This document shows, in pieces, positions 17,618 to 25,310 of a stretch of 64,000 nt of DNA (position 1 is the stretch's first letter; each line of letters starts with the position of its first letter). The stretch is from assembly GCA_019752115.1 (NCBI GenBank), contig JAIEMN010000032.1:62001-126000 (forward strand). Reading direction: 5' to 3'. The position numbers and the translations under genes were made by a program. This stretch comes from Gemmatimonadaceae bacterium (GTDB lineage Bacteria > Gemmatimonadota > Gemmatimonadetes > Gemmatimonadales > Gemmatimonadaceae). The notes below the pieces were generated by a model. The model did no database searches and was not told the origin of the DNA. It was given only the letters and a program-made list of their open reading frames with translations.

Positions 17618-19726
17618 TCAGGGGCGCCAGCGCACCACGGTCACGGAGAGTGGCGGCAACTCGATGGACGCCCCGCGTTGCACACGCTGCGCGGGCGGGG
17701 TGTTTCGCACCGTCCGCCCGCCCGCCGGCGCGGTCCGCCACGCGTACTGCGCCGGGCCGTACTGCGTGATTGTCGCCTCCCGATCGCCGAGGGCGGGGAC
17801 GCGCACGGTGAAGGTGCTCGCCGTGTCATGATGCGTGAGGAGCAGCCGCATTTCACCAGAGGATCGCCGCAGGGTATACGCCGCCGCGCGCTCAGGCTCA
17901 ACTGCGCCCTGCCCCACCGTGGTCGCGAGCAGCACCGCCGAGTCACCCGCCGCCGGCAACCACTCGCGCTGCAGCAGGCGCACCGCCTGTAACATGGCCG
18001 TTGAATCGCGCAGCACGAGATCGTCGGTGACGAGGTGCATCGCGTTGATCCCGAGCGTACCGCACCGCGGCGCCGGCTGCAGGCTGGCCGGCTCCCAGCG
18101 GTACACGTAGCCGCGCGTGAGTCCATGTTCGAGCCCGCGGCCGATCACATCGGCAAAGAGCACGGCGGCAGCGAGCGTCACTTCGCTCTCGCCGGCGAAG
18201 GCGGAGTACCCGATCTCGGTGAGCATCCACGGCAGATCGGTGAGCGGCGGTGTGAGACGCGCCAACGCCCGCTCGTACACGCCGCGGTGCCGCGCGAGTT
18301 GCGGACCCGCCGGGTCACAGGTCGCGTCGAACGGATACCACTCGAAGGTGATGGCCTGCAGCAGGTCGGCCGCGCCCTGCTCCACCAGATGCGCCCGAAA
18401 ACGCTGCAGCCAGGTGGTGGTCATGGCGGTGTCGGGCCAGAAGCGCACGTCGAGCTGCGTGCTCTGCAGCGACGGGCCCACGAGGGTGAGCGCCGGGTCC
18501 ACGGCGCGCAGCGCGCGGCCGACCTGTCGATAGAGCGCGCCAAAGTCTTCCGCGCGCACGTACTGACCGTCTGGCTCTTCGCCGATCTCCACCTGCGACA
18601 CGCGATGACCGCGGGCGCGCAGATAGCGCACGAGCGCCGCCGCATTCTCCGGCGTGTCGTATAGCGCGCCCACCGACCACATGATCGCGCTATCGGCGAC
18701 CAGTCCGCTCTGGAGCACGCGATCGATCCCGGGATGCTCGAGATCGGGCGAGCGATCCCGCGCGCGATGCCAGGGATCGGTGGACGACGTCCACGTGGCG
18801 CTCTGGCGCTGCGACGGGCGATGGCGCACCAGATCGGTGAAGTGCCCCGCGGCATCGACGCGGCCGGCGTACAGCTCGCGAATGGCAAAGCCCAGCGAAT
18901 CGCGGGGATCCCGACTCCCCGGCAGCGCGGTGTGCGAACTGGTCAGGAGCCGGATGCGCAGCCACCGCGTGGTAAGCGGCGACGCGCTCAGGCGATGCTG
19001 CACCGTGCCTCCGCGACCGTGCTGCACGGTGCCCTGCGGAAAGGCCGTCCACTGCCCGGCCGGCCGCGCATCGGCGGGGAGCGCGTTGTCGCCGACCCAG
19101 CGCTCCACGATATAGGTCGTCGCCCACGGCGCGGCCCAGGCGATCTGCAGCGCGTTGACCGGCTGCGGGCGACCCAGGTCGAGCACCACCAGCTGCTCGT
19201 GCTGCGCCTCCGGCTCACCGGTGTAGCGCGCCGCGAGATACGGGTTGCTCTTCCAGAAGGTGGCGGTGCGTCCATCGGTGAGCCGCGACCAATCGTGCTG
19301 CCCCGCCTGATCGAAGGTGTTCCCACGACGCGGGAGGTCGTAGCCGGGCGATGCCAGAATGGGCGCGCCCGGCTGGTCGTCGGACACCCAGTACCCCTGC
19401 GCCCGCGCCGCGTCGCTCCAGCGGCCGCGCGGATTCCAGTGCCAGGCCGCGACCGACAGCTCGGTGCGTAACCGATACGACAGCTGGGTGAGCCCGACGC
19501 TGCGCATGGCGGTGAGCGCCGCCGGATTCCAGAGGGCATCCACGATGCCGGTATCGTGCGCATCGATGGCGCCACCGAGCAGCGGGGCCGGCCCGACCTG
19601 CCGCACGATGCGGGTGGTGTCGATCGTGACCGTCGTCTGCGCTGCCGCGCGGACGCCCACGGCGCTCAGCAGCAGCGCGATGGTCAGCAGCGGCCAGCAC
19701 GTGGGTCTCACCGGGGACGCGGACAT
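17618..19726 (-). CDS. Secreted protein with discoidin-like and glycoside-hydrolase-like (clan GH-A) domains
   Basis: About 702 residues with a signal peptide (WPLLTIALLLSAVGVRAAAQ). Residues about 130-300 resemble an F5/8-type C (discoidin) carbohydrate-binding domain: SRLTDGRTATFWKS, then LVVLDLGRPQPVNALQIAW and WLRIRLL. The following 300 residues fit a TIM-barrel hydrolase. VEIGEEPDGQY would supply the acid/base Glu, and WMLTEIGYSAF the nucleophile Glu, as in clan GH-A. A small beta domain ends the protein. The substrate is not predictable. The domain order, with the sugar-binding module first, is uncommon. Confidence 0.65.
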   Translation of the reverse strand: MSASPVRPTCWPLLTIALLLSAVGVRAAAQTTVTIDTTRIVRQVGPAPLLGGAIDAHDTGIVDALWNPAALTAMRSVGLTQLSYRLRTELSVAAWHWNPRGRWSDAARAQGYWVSDDQPGAPILASPGYDLPRRGNTFDQAGQHDWSRLTDGRTATFWKSNPYLAARYTGEPEAQHEQLVVLDLGRPQPVNALQIAWAAPWATTYIVERWVGDNALPADARPAGQWTAFPQGTVQHGRGGTVQHRLSASPLTTRWLRIRLLTSSHTALPGSRDPRDSLGFAIRELYAGRVDAAGHFTDLVRHRPSQRQSATWTSSTDPWHRARDRSPDLEHPGIDRVLQSGLVADSAIMWSVGALYDTPENAAALVRYLRARGHRVSQVEIGEEPDGQYVRAEDFGALYRQVGRALRAVDPALTLVGPSLQSTQLDVRFWPDTAMTTTWLQRFRAHLVEQGAADLLQAITFEWYPFDATCDPAGPQLARHRGVYERALARLTPPLTDLPWMLTEIGYSAFAGESEVTLAAAVLFADVIGRGLEHGLTRGYVYRWEPASLQPAPRCGTLGINAMHLVTDDLVLRDSTAMLQAVRLLQREWLPAAGDSAVLLATTVGQGAVEPERAAAYTLRRSSGEMRLLLTHHDTASTFTVRVPALGDREATITQYGPAQYAWRTAPAGGRTVRNTPPAQRVQRGASIELPPLSVTVVRWRP

Positions 19727-19768
19727 GCGGCGCAAGCTAATCGTTCGCCGGGCCTGTCCCCAACGCGA

Positions 19769-19800
19769 CGCGGGGCCCGTCCGGATGGACGGGCCCCGCG
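19769..19800 (-). terminator. Terminator after the multiheme cytochrome gene
   Basis: A perfect 14-base-pair stem (CGCGGGGCCCGTCC and its complement) around a GGAT loop, 27 bases past the cytochrome stop on the minus strand. It lacks a clear U-tract. Confidence 0.7.
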
Positions 19801-19826
19801 GGCGGATCGTGATGCGCCGGGTTGGG

Positions 19827-21104
19827 TTACGGGTGCGCCTTGAGCCAATCGATGGAGGCCTGCAGGACCTGCAGCGCGTACACGGGGTTGTGCACACCCA
19901 TCGAGAGTTCGCTGTTGATGTAGCCGTAGTTATACGCGGCGCCCAGTTCGCCCATCTTCCACGGGCGGCCGATGCGGTCGGCCCACGCGGCGTCGGTGCC
20001 CATCGTGATCGTGTTGTTGTAGAGCACCAGCCCCGTCGTCGGCGACACCGTGTTCGCTGCGACCAGCGCGGTGCCGTACTTGTTGGTGCTCGCCGTGTTC
20101 AGGAACAGGCGGCCGTAGAAGTCGTGCGTTTGGATGGCGGAGTAGCTCGCCACACCGGTCGTGGCGTTCACCGTCTTCTTGAAGACCTTGCGGGCCGCGA
20201 GCAGTTCGGCGAGTTCGATGCGCTTCGCATCAATCTTGGCCTGCGTCGGCGCGATCTTGTCGGACGTGTGGCAGCTCTCGCAGATCGCTTCGTTCGGCTT
20301 GAGCGTGTGGCCACCGACCTTGTTGACCGGGTCGTACGTGTTCATGTGGCAGGACGTGCAGTTCCAGTCGCTGTGCTTCCAGGTGCGCGTGTAGCTGACG
20401 CCCGTGTACTCGTAGGCGTTCCGGCCCGTGAAGAGGTTCGACTGGTTGCCATCGTGCACCGAGAAGCTCTGGCCGACCTGGTAGTTCACATTCGCGTTGT
20501 CGTCCTTGGTGGGCGAGAACGGGAAGAACGCGAGCTGCACATAGGTCTTGGTCGCGCCGAGCGAGTCGGTGTAGGTGTTGGACGTGGTGCCACGGATCTG
20601 GTGGCAGTTCACGCACATGTTGTTCATCTCCCCGAAGTCGGTCGTCTTCAGGTTCTGGTCATAGTAGAGCGCGACCGGCGCGGTGGTCTGCAGAATGGCC
20701 GTGTTGGTATCGACGGCGAAATCGAAGCCCGAGTGCTTGTGGCAGGTGGAGCAGCCGATGCGCGTCGCGTTCGGAATGTCGTTGGCCACGGTGAACTTGT
20801 TGGCGCTCAACTTCTCGAGGAAGCCTTCACTGGTGTGGCAGCCGGCGCACCACTTGGTGTTGCGCGCGCTGGTCGTGCCGGTGAAGTGCTTGGACTGGGC
20901 ATACTGATCCCCCATCGCCGTCATGTTGGCGGTGGAGTGGCAGGAGAGGCAGGCGCTGTTGGCGTCCTTGCCGTTGGTCCCGTTGGTGCCGTTCGTGCCA
21001 TTCGTGCCGTTCGTTCCCGCAGGGCCGGCGGGCCCCATGGGGCCTTCGCAGGCCACGGCCAGCAGGGCGCTGGCGAGCAGAAGGGCAATGCGATGGGTGT
21101 TCAT
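19827..21104 (-). CDS. Six-heme c-type cytochrome lipoprotein with a collagen-like linker
   Basis: 425 residues. A lipobox ends at Cys19 (LLAVAC), so the protein should be lipid-anchored outside the cytoplasm. Next comes a nine-triplet Gly-X-Y stretch (GPM, GPA, GPA, five GTN, GKD; residues about 21-47), which resembles a collagen-type spacer. Six heme c attachment motifs follow: CLSCH, CAGCH, CSTCH, CVNCH, CTSCH and CESCH. The C-terminal 150 residues have no heme site and resemble a cap seen in large multiheme proteins. It probably carries electrons at the cell envelope. No cytochrome maturation genes are nearby. Confidence 0.85.
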   Translation of the reverse strand: MNTHRIALLLASALLAVACEGPMGPAGPAGTNGTNGTNGTNGTNGKDANSACLSCHSTANMTAMGDQYAQSKHFTGTTSARNTKWCAGCHTSEGFLEKLSANKFTVANDIPNATRIGCSTCHKHSGFDFAVDTNTAILQTTAPVALYYDQNLKTTDFGEMNNMCVNCHQIRGTTSNTYTDSLGATKTYVQLAFFPFSPTKDDNANVNYQVGQSFSVHDGNQSNLFTGRNAYEYTGVSYTRTWKHSDWNCTSCHMNTYDPVNKVGGHTLKPNEAICESCHTSDKIAPTQAKIDAKRIELAELLAARKVFKKTVNATTGVASYSAIQTHDFYGRLFLNTASTNKYGTALVAANTVSPTTGLVLYNNTITMGTDAAWADRIGRPWKMGELGAAYNYGYINSELSMGVHNPVYALQVLQASIDWLKAHP

Positions 21105-21238
21105 ATGTCAGGCCCGCTCCCGGGGCTGTTCTGCGGTGCGTGCGATAACGCGAGGGGGAGTGCACGTGTGATGAAGTTTCGGAAGCGGCCGCACTTCTAC
21201 GATCAGCGGATCGCGTGATTTACGTAGGAAAACGTGAA

Positions 21239-21262
21239 GGGCGCCGTCAGCATTCGGCGCCC
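21239..21262 (-). terminator. Terminator after the 197-residue hypothetical gene
   Basis: A perfect 8-base-pair stem (GGGCGCCG / CGGCGCCC) with an 8-base loop. On the minus strand it is followed by TTCACGTTTT. Confidence 0.65.
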
Positions 21263-21272
21263 TCATTTCGCA

Positions 21273-21866
21273 TCACCACGTCACGCTTGCGAGCACGGTG
21301 GCCCCGCCGGATGACGCGGGCGGCGGTGGAACCTCGGCGGCATTCAGCAGCAGTACCATGGCCTCGGGCGACTCGCCGCGTTCACGCACATCGGCCTCCA
21401 GCTCCGCCGTCAGCTGCGCCATCGCTGCGGCAGATGCCGCTTCGAGCGTCTCGGCCATCACCAGCACACTGCCCTGCACCGGCACCGTGCCGCCTTCGCG
21501 CAGAAACGCGACGAGGAACATCGGTCGGGCGGGAGCGGCCGGCGCGGCCGGCGCGAGCGTGGGCACGGGTTGCGCCGCGTCGGGATCGAGCTCGAGGCAG
21601 GCCGCGCGGATGGTGTACTCCCGTCCGACGTCGTAGCCACACCCGGCGGGCGCCTGGCGGATCCGGAGCCGATAGGGCAGCCCCTGCGGCATGGCCTGAC
21701 GCGCCTGCGCATCGAGCCCCACGACCACCGCGCGCACCGGACCCGCCGGCACGTGAAACTGCACGGCGGCGTCGGCCACGAACGTCGGATGCGGCCCCGC
21801 CGCACGCAGTGCACGAACCAACTGTATCGCTGCCGAAGGTGCCATCTGGGAAAGCATCGGGCCCAC
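21273..21866 (-). CDS. Hypothetical protein (about 197 aa)
   Basis: Up to 197 residues without signal peptide or membrane helix. There are two visible parts joined by a proline/alanine-rich linker (PTLAPAAPAAPARP). The first has a glycine and cysteine-containing GCGYDVGREYTIRAACLEL segment. The second has a helix-rich segment (ETLEAASAAAMAQLTAELEADV). I do not recognise the family. Candidate starts are GTG 21866, ATG 21857 and ATG 21845; no ribosome site decides between them. Confidence 0.55.
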   Translation of the reverse strand: MGPMLSQMAPSAAIQLVRALRAAGPHPTFVADAAVQFHVPAGPVRAVVVGLDAQARQAMPQGLPYRLRIRQAPAGCGYDVGREYTIRAACLELDPDAAQPVPTLAPAAPAAPARPMFLVAFLREGGTVPVQGSVLVMAETLEAASAAAMAQLTAELEADVRERGESPEAMVLLLNAAEVPPPPASSGGATVLASVTW

Positions 21867-22038
21867 ACGGGCAAAAGGAACGGATCGCCGTCACGCCATC
21901 GATGACCGCGACCCGTACATCGGGGCGACGACCGTCGAACCGCCGGGGCAACGTTTCGTGTGGGGCGACACGCCACTTCGCGCCCCATCCCGGGGGCATC
22001 GGGTCGAATCTCCCCGCGAGATGCGAGTAGCCCGATCG

Positions 22039-22989
22039 TCAGCGACTGAGGTCGAGGCGCAGCAGGCGGGCGGAGTAGCGCAGGCGCGCGTCAAAGGGCA
22101 CGATCTCCGGGCGCCCCGACATCCCGGCGTAGACGTGCTCCGCCAACCAGGCGCGCTCGGCCTCGATGTCGTCCTGCAGTACGTCGCGGAACCAGGCTTT
22201 CGTGGTGCCGTCTTCACCCGCGCTCCACCGGTACCCGCGGGCCTTCAGGCGGTCCTTGGTGTCGAAGTGGCTGTTCATCGCCCAGACGCGCGCCTCGCGC
22301 TTGCGGGCATTGCGCAGCAAGGCCTGGAACGCGAGCTCGCCTGACGGGAGCGCCGTGGTGAGCAGGTGCACCGCAATCCCACAGTCGATGTCGGCGCGGT
22401 GGGCCTCGTAAAACAGACCGCAGTGCTTGTAGGCCAGCCACTCGAGTCGCGCGGACTGCAGCCCCTCCTCCACCCACGGCACGTCGCGCTGGCTGCACGC
22501 CCAGGCCGCGCTGGCGAACAGCGGCAGGCGCGCTTCCAGGAAGCCCCGGTCGAAGCTCGCATTGTGGGCAATCACCAGGACGCTGTGGGCCAGCAGCGCG
22601 GCCACCGCGTCCTCATCGATACGCTGGCCGGCGACATCGGCGTCGGTGATGCCGGTCAGCCGCGTCACCTCGGGCGGGATCGGCACCCCCGGGTCTTCGT
22701 ACCACGACACGCAGGGGGACACCTCGAAGATGCGCCCGCTCTCGCGATCGAAGGTGAAGGGGACGATCGCGAGCTGAATGATGGCATCGCGACCGGCCAC
22801 AAGACCCGTCGTTTCGACGTCGAGAAACAACGCCGTGCGCAGGGGCCGCCCGTCGGCGGCATGGTACGCGGCTCGCGGCTCGAAGCGCTCGACCACGCGA
22901 TACCGCTCACTCGACTCCAGGGCCGCGCGGATGTCTTCCCACCGGTCGGCGTCGATGCCCAGATGGGCAAGCGGATTGTCGGAAGCCAT
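22039..22989 (-). CDS. DEDDh 3'-5' exonuclease (DnaQ-like)
   Basis: 316 residues. The Exo I motif is FLDVETTGL (Asp and Glu), Exo II is IAHNASFDRGFLEARL (Asp), and Exo III carries a His followed by an Asp in EAHRADIDCGIAVHLL. These form the two-metal site of the DnaQ/epsilon family. The C-terminal 100 residues (VWAMNSHFDTKDRLKARGYRW) look like the small domain often found on stand-alone exonucleases of this type. It probably degrades or proofreads DNA ends. It is divergent from the NmrA-like gene. Confidence 0.87.
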   Translation of the reverse strand: MASDNPLAHLGIDADRWEDIRAALESSERYRVVERFEPRAAYHAADGRPLRTALFLDVETTGLVAGRDAIIQLAIVPFTFDRESGRIFEVSPCVSWYEDPGVPIPPEVTRLTGITDADVAGQRIDEDAVAALLAHSVLVIAHNASFDRGFLEARLPLFASAAWACSQRDVPWVEEGLQSARLEWLAYKHCGLFYEAHRADIDCGIAVHLLTTALPSGELAFQALLRNARKREARVWAMNSHFDTKDRLKARGYRWSAGEDGTTKAWFRDVLQDDIEAERAWLAEHVYAGMSGRPEIVPFDARLRYSARLLRLDLSR

Positions 22990-23075
22990 AGGGGGTCGGA
23001 ACCGGACGGCGAGGAGCAGGCTTAGATTGAAACGCGGTACCTCACCCCTAAGCTAGCACCTTCCTCGGAGGATTC

Positions 23076-24023
23076 GTGGCATCTCGTATCATTGCCGTCT
23101 TTGGCGCCACCGGCGCGCAGGGCGGTGGGCTGGTGCGCGCCATCGCGGCCGATCCGGCCAGCGGCTTTGTCGCTCGCGCCATCACGCGCAACCCGAACTC
23201 GGACAAGGCCAAGGCCCTGGCCGCGCTGGGCGTGGAGGTCGTGGCCGCCGATGCGGACCAGCCCGAGACGCTGGCCCCGGCGCTCGCCGGTGCCTATGGC
23301 GCCTTCTGCGTCACGAACTTCTGGGAGCACTTCTCGGCACCGCGCGAAGAGGCGCAGGCCGCGGCGATGGCACGCGCGACCAAGGCGGCGGGCATCCAGC
23401 ACGTCGTGTGGTCCACGCTCGAGGACACGCGGAAGTGGATTCCGCTCAGCGATTCGCGCCTCCCCACGCTCGCCGATCAGTACAAGGTGCCACACTTTGA
23501 CGGCAAGGGCGCCGTGGATCATGTCTTCGCGAACGAAGGCGCGCCCACGACGTACATGATGGCCGCCTTCTACTGGGATAATCTCATTCACTTCGGCATG
23601 GGGCCGCGCGCCAACGAGCAGGGCGACGCCGTCTTTGCGATGCCGCTGGGTGGTGTGAAGCTGCCGGGTATCGCCGCCGGCGACATCGGCGCCTGCGCCT
23701 ACGGCATCTTCAAGGAGGGCACGGGACTCGTGGGTCAGCGCATCGGCATCGCGGGCGAGTCGCTCACGGGCGAGGAACTGGCCGCGAAGCTCGGTCGGGC
23801 GCTCGGTCGCCCCGTGCAGTTCGTGGACGTGCCGTTCGATGTCTATCGCGGGCTGGGGTTCCCGGGCGCTGAAGACCTCGGGAACATGTTCCAGTTTCAG
23901 GCGATCCTGGGCGACGAGTTTCAGGGGTACCGGGATGCCGCCCGGTCGCGGGCGCTCTATCCGGCGCTGCTGGACTTTGACGCGTGGCTGGCGAAGAACG
24001 CCGGTGCCATTACGGTCGCCTGA
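23076..24023 (+). CDS. NmrA-like NAD(P)-binding protein
   Basis: 315 residues with a Rossmann fold. The N-terminal dinucleotide motif is VFGATGAQGGGLVRAI. The second strand is followed by RNPNSDKAKAL, as in NmrA and HSCARG proteins, which sense the NAD(P) redox state. There is no complete SDR catalytic triad in the usual spacing, so it may be a sensor or an atypical reductase. It starts at GTG 23076; GGAGGA at 23067-23072 is a strong ribosome site for that start. A perfect palindromic terminator follows. Confidence 0.86.
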   Translation: MASRIIAVFGATGAQGGGLVRAIAADPASGFVARAITRNPNSDKAKALAALGVEVVAADADQPETLAPALAGAYGAFCVTNFWEHFSAPREEAQAAAMARATKAAGIQHVVWSTLEDTRKWIPLSDSRLPTLADQYKVPHFDGKGAVDHVFANEGAPTTYMMAAFYWDNLIHFGMGPRANEQGDAVFAMPLGGVKLPGIAAGDIGACAYGIFKEGTGLVGQRIGIAGESLTGEELAAKLGRALGRPVQFVDVPFDVYRGLGFPGAEDLGNMFQFQAILGDEFQGYRDAARSRALYPALLDFDAWLAKNAGAITVA

Positions 24024-24047
24024 GGGCGTCCATGCTTCGTTGAGACG

Positions 24048-24073
24048 CGGGGCCGGTCAGCTGACCGGCCCCG
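24048..24073 (+). terminator. Palindromic terminator after the NmrA-like gene
   Basis: A 26-base perfect palindrome (CGGGGCCGGTCAG and its complement), 25 bases past the stop, followed by TTGTCGTT. It belongs to the same sequence type as the hairpins at 41718 and 60260. Confidence 0.75.
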
Positions 24074-24230
24074 TTGTCGTTGGGGGCGCGACCGGGCGTG
24101 TCATACGGCCGCCACACCCCTGTTAGGGACGTGTAAGGCTGAATTCGCATCTTCCGTGACGAATTCCGCCATTGGCCTGCACGCGAGTAGCTGCGTGCGC
24201 GCACGGTTTGCCATCTCACGTCCCGCATCC

Positions 24231-25304
24231 ATGAAGCTTGTGCTGGGCCTTTCCGCCCTGACGGTCCTCCAGGCGTGCAAGAAGCCGCCCCAGGCTGAGG
24301 AAGCCGCCGCGAAGTACGTGGCCACCCGGCCGATCGTGATGGATACGTCGTACGAGAAGCAGTACGTCGCTCAGATCCGCTCCTTCCGCAACATCGAGAT
24401 TCGCGCGCAGGAGAAGGGCTTCCTCGATCAGATGCCGGTGGATGAAGGGCGCTCGGTGCAGGCGGGGCAGCTGCTCTTCAAGATCATGCCCAAGGTCTAC
24501 GAGGCGGAGCTGCAGAAGGCCGAGGCGGAGGTGCGCGCTGCGGAGATCGAGCTCGAGAACGCCACGACGCTGGCGGCCAAGAAGATCATCTCCAAGAACG
24601 AGCAGGCACTCGCGCAGGCCAAGCTGGATGGCGCCAAGGCCGAAGCCGCGGCCGCGCGCCTGCATCTCTCCTTCACCGACATCCGCGCGCCCTTTGACGG
24701 CGTGCTCGATCGCATCCCGAAAAAGCTCGGCAGCCTGATCGAGGAGGGCGAGCTGCTCACGACGCTGTCCGACAACAGCCGGATGTTCGCCTACTTCAAT
24801 GTCGCAGAGCCGGAGTACCTCGATTACCAGGCGAATCGGGCGGGCAAGGGGAAGCAGACCGTCTCGCTGATGCTTGCGAACAATTCGCGCTTCCCGCACG
24901 AGGGGACCATCGAGACGGTCGAGGGGGAGTTCGATAACGAGACGGGCAACATCGCCTTCCGCGCCATCTTCCCGAACCCCGACCGCCTGCTGCGCAACGG
25001 GGAAACCGGCAAGGTGCTGCTGCGCGTCCCGTATACGAACGCCCTGATCATCCCACAGAAGGCCACCTACGAGATCCAGGACAAGACGTACGTCTTCGTG
25101 ATCGACAAGGCCAACAAGGTGCACGCCACGCTCATCACCGTGGCCGGGCGCCTGCCGGACCTGTTCATCGTGGGCAGCGGGATCACCAAGGACGATATGA
25201 TCCTGCTCGAGGGCGTACAGAAGGTGAAGGACGACGACGTCATCACGTTCGACGTCAAGGACATGAAGGACGTCCTGAAGACGCTGCGCCTGCGCGCGGA
25301 ATAA
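24231..25304 (+). CDS. RND efflux periplasmic adaptor lipoprotein
   Basis: About 357 residues. MKLVLGLSALTVLQAC gives a lipobox, so the adaptor is anchored in the inner membrane. It has the membrane-fusion order: barrel-sandwich half (IEIRAQEKGFLDQMPVDEG), an alpha-hairpin coiled coil (residues about 95-150), the second half (FTDIRAPFDGVLDRIPKKLG), then beta-barrel and membrane-proximal domains. It bridges the inner-membrane pump and the outer-membrane channel. The stop lies 6 bases before the pump gene. ATG 24231 is used; an upstream ATG at 24156 would bury the lipobox. Confidence 0.92.
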   Translation: MKLVLGLSALTVLQACKKPPQAEEAAAKYVATRPIVMDTSYEKQYVAQIRSFRNIEIRAQEKGFLDQMPVDEGRSVQAGQLLFKIMPKVYEAELQKAEAEVRAAEIELENATTLAAKKIISKNEQALAQAKLDGAKAEAAAARLHLSFTDIRAPFDGVLDRIPKKLGSLIEEGELLTTLSDNSRMFAYFNVAEPEYLDYQANRAGKGKQTVSLMLANNSRFPHEGTIETVEGEFDNETGNIAFRAIFPNPDRLLRNGETGKVLLRVPYTNALIIPQKATYEIQDKTYVFVIDKANKVHATLITVAGRLPDLFIVGSGITKDDMILLEGVQKVKDDDVITFDVKDMKDVLKTLRLRAE

Positions 25305-25310
25305 GCCGCC

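Noticed and set aside
20960-21050. Tandem DNA repeat as a separate element
   Set aside because: It is the coding sequence for the GTN triplets in the cytochrome lipoprotein, so it is annotated there.
19359-21218. 619-codon plus-strand frame opposite the cytochrome gene
   Set aside because: The minus strand has six heme motifs, and this frame is Val/Arg/His-rich with no domain.
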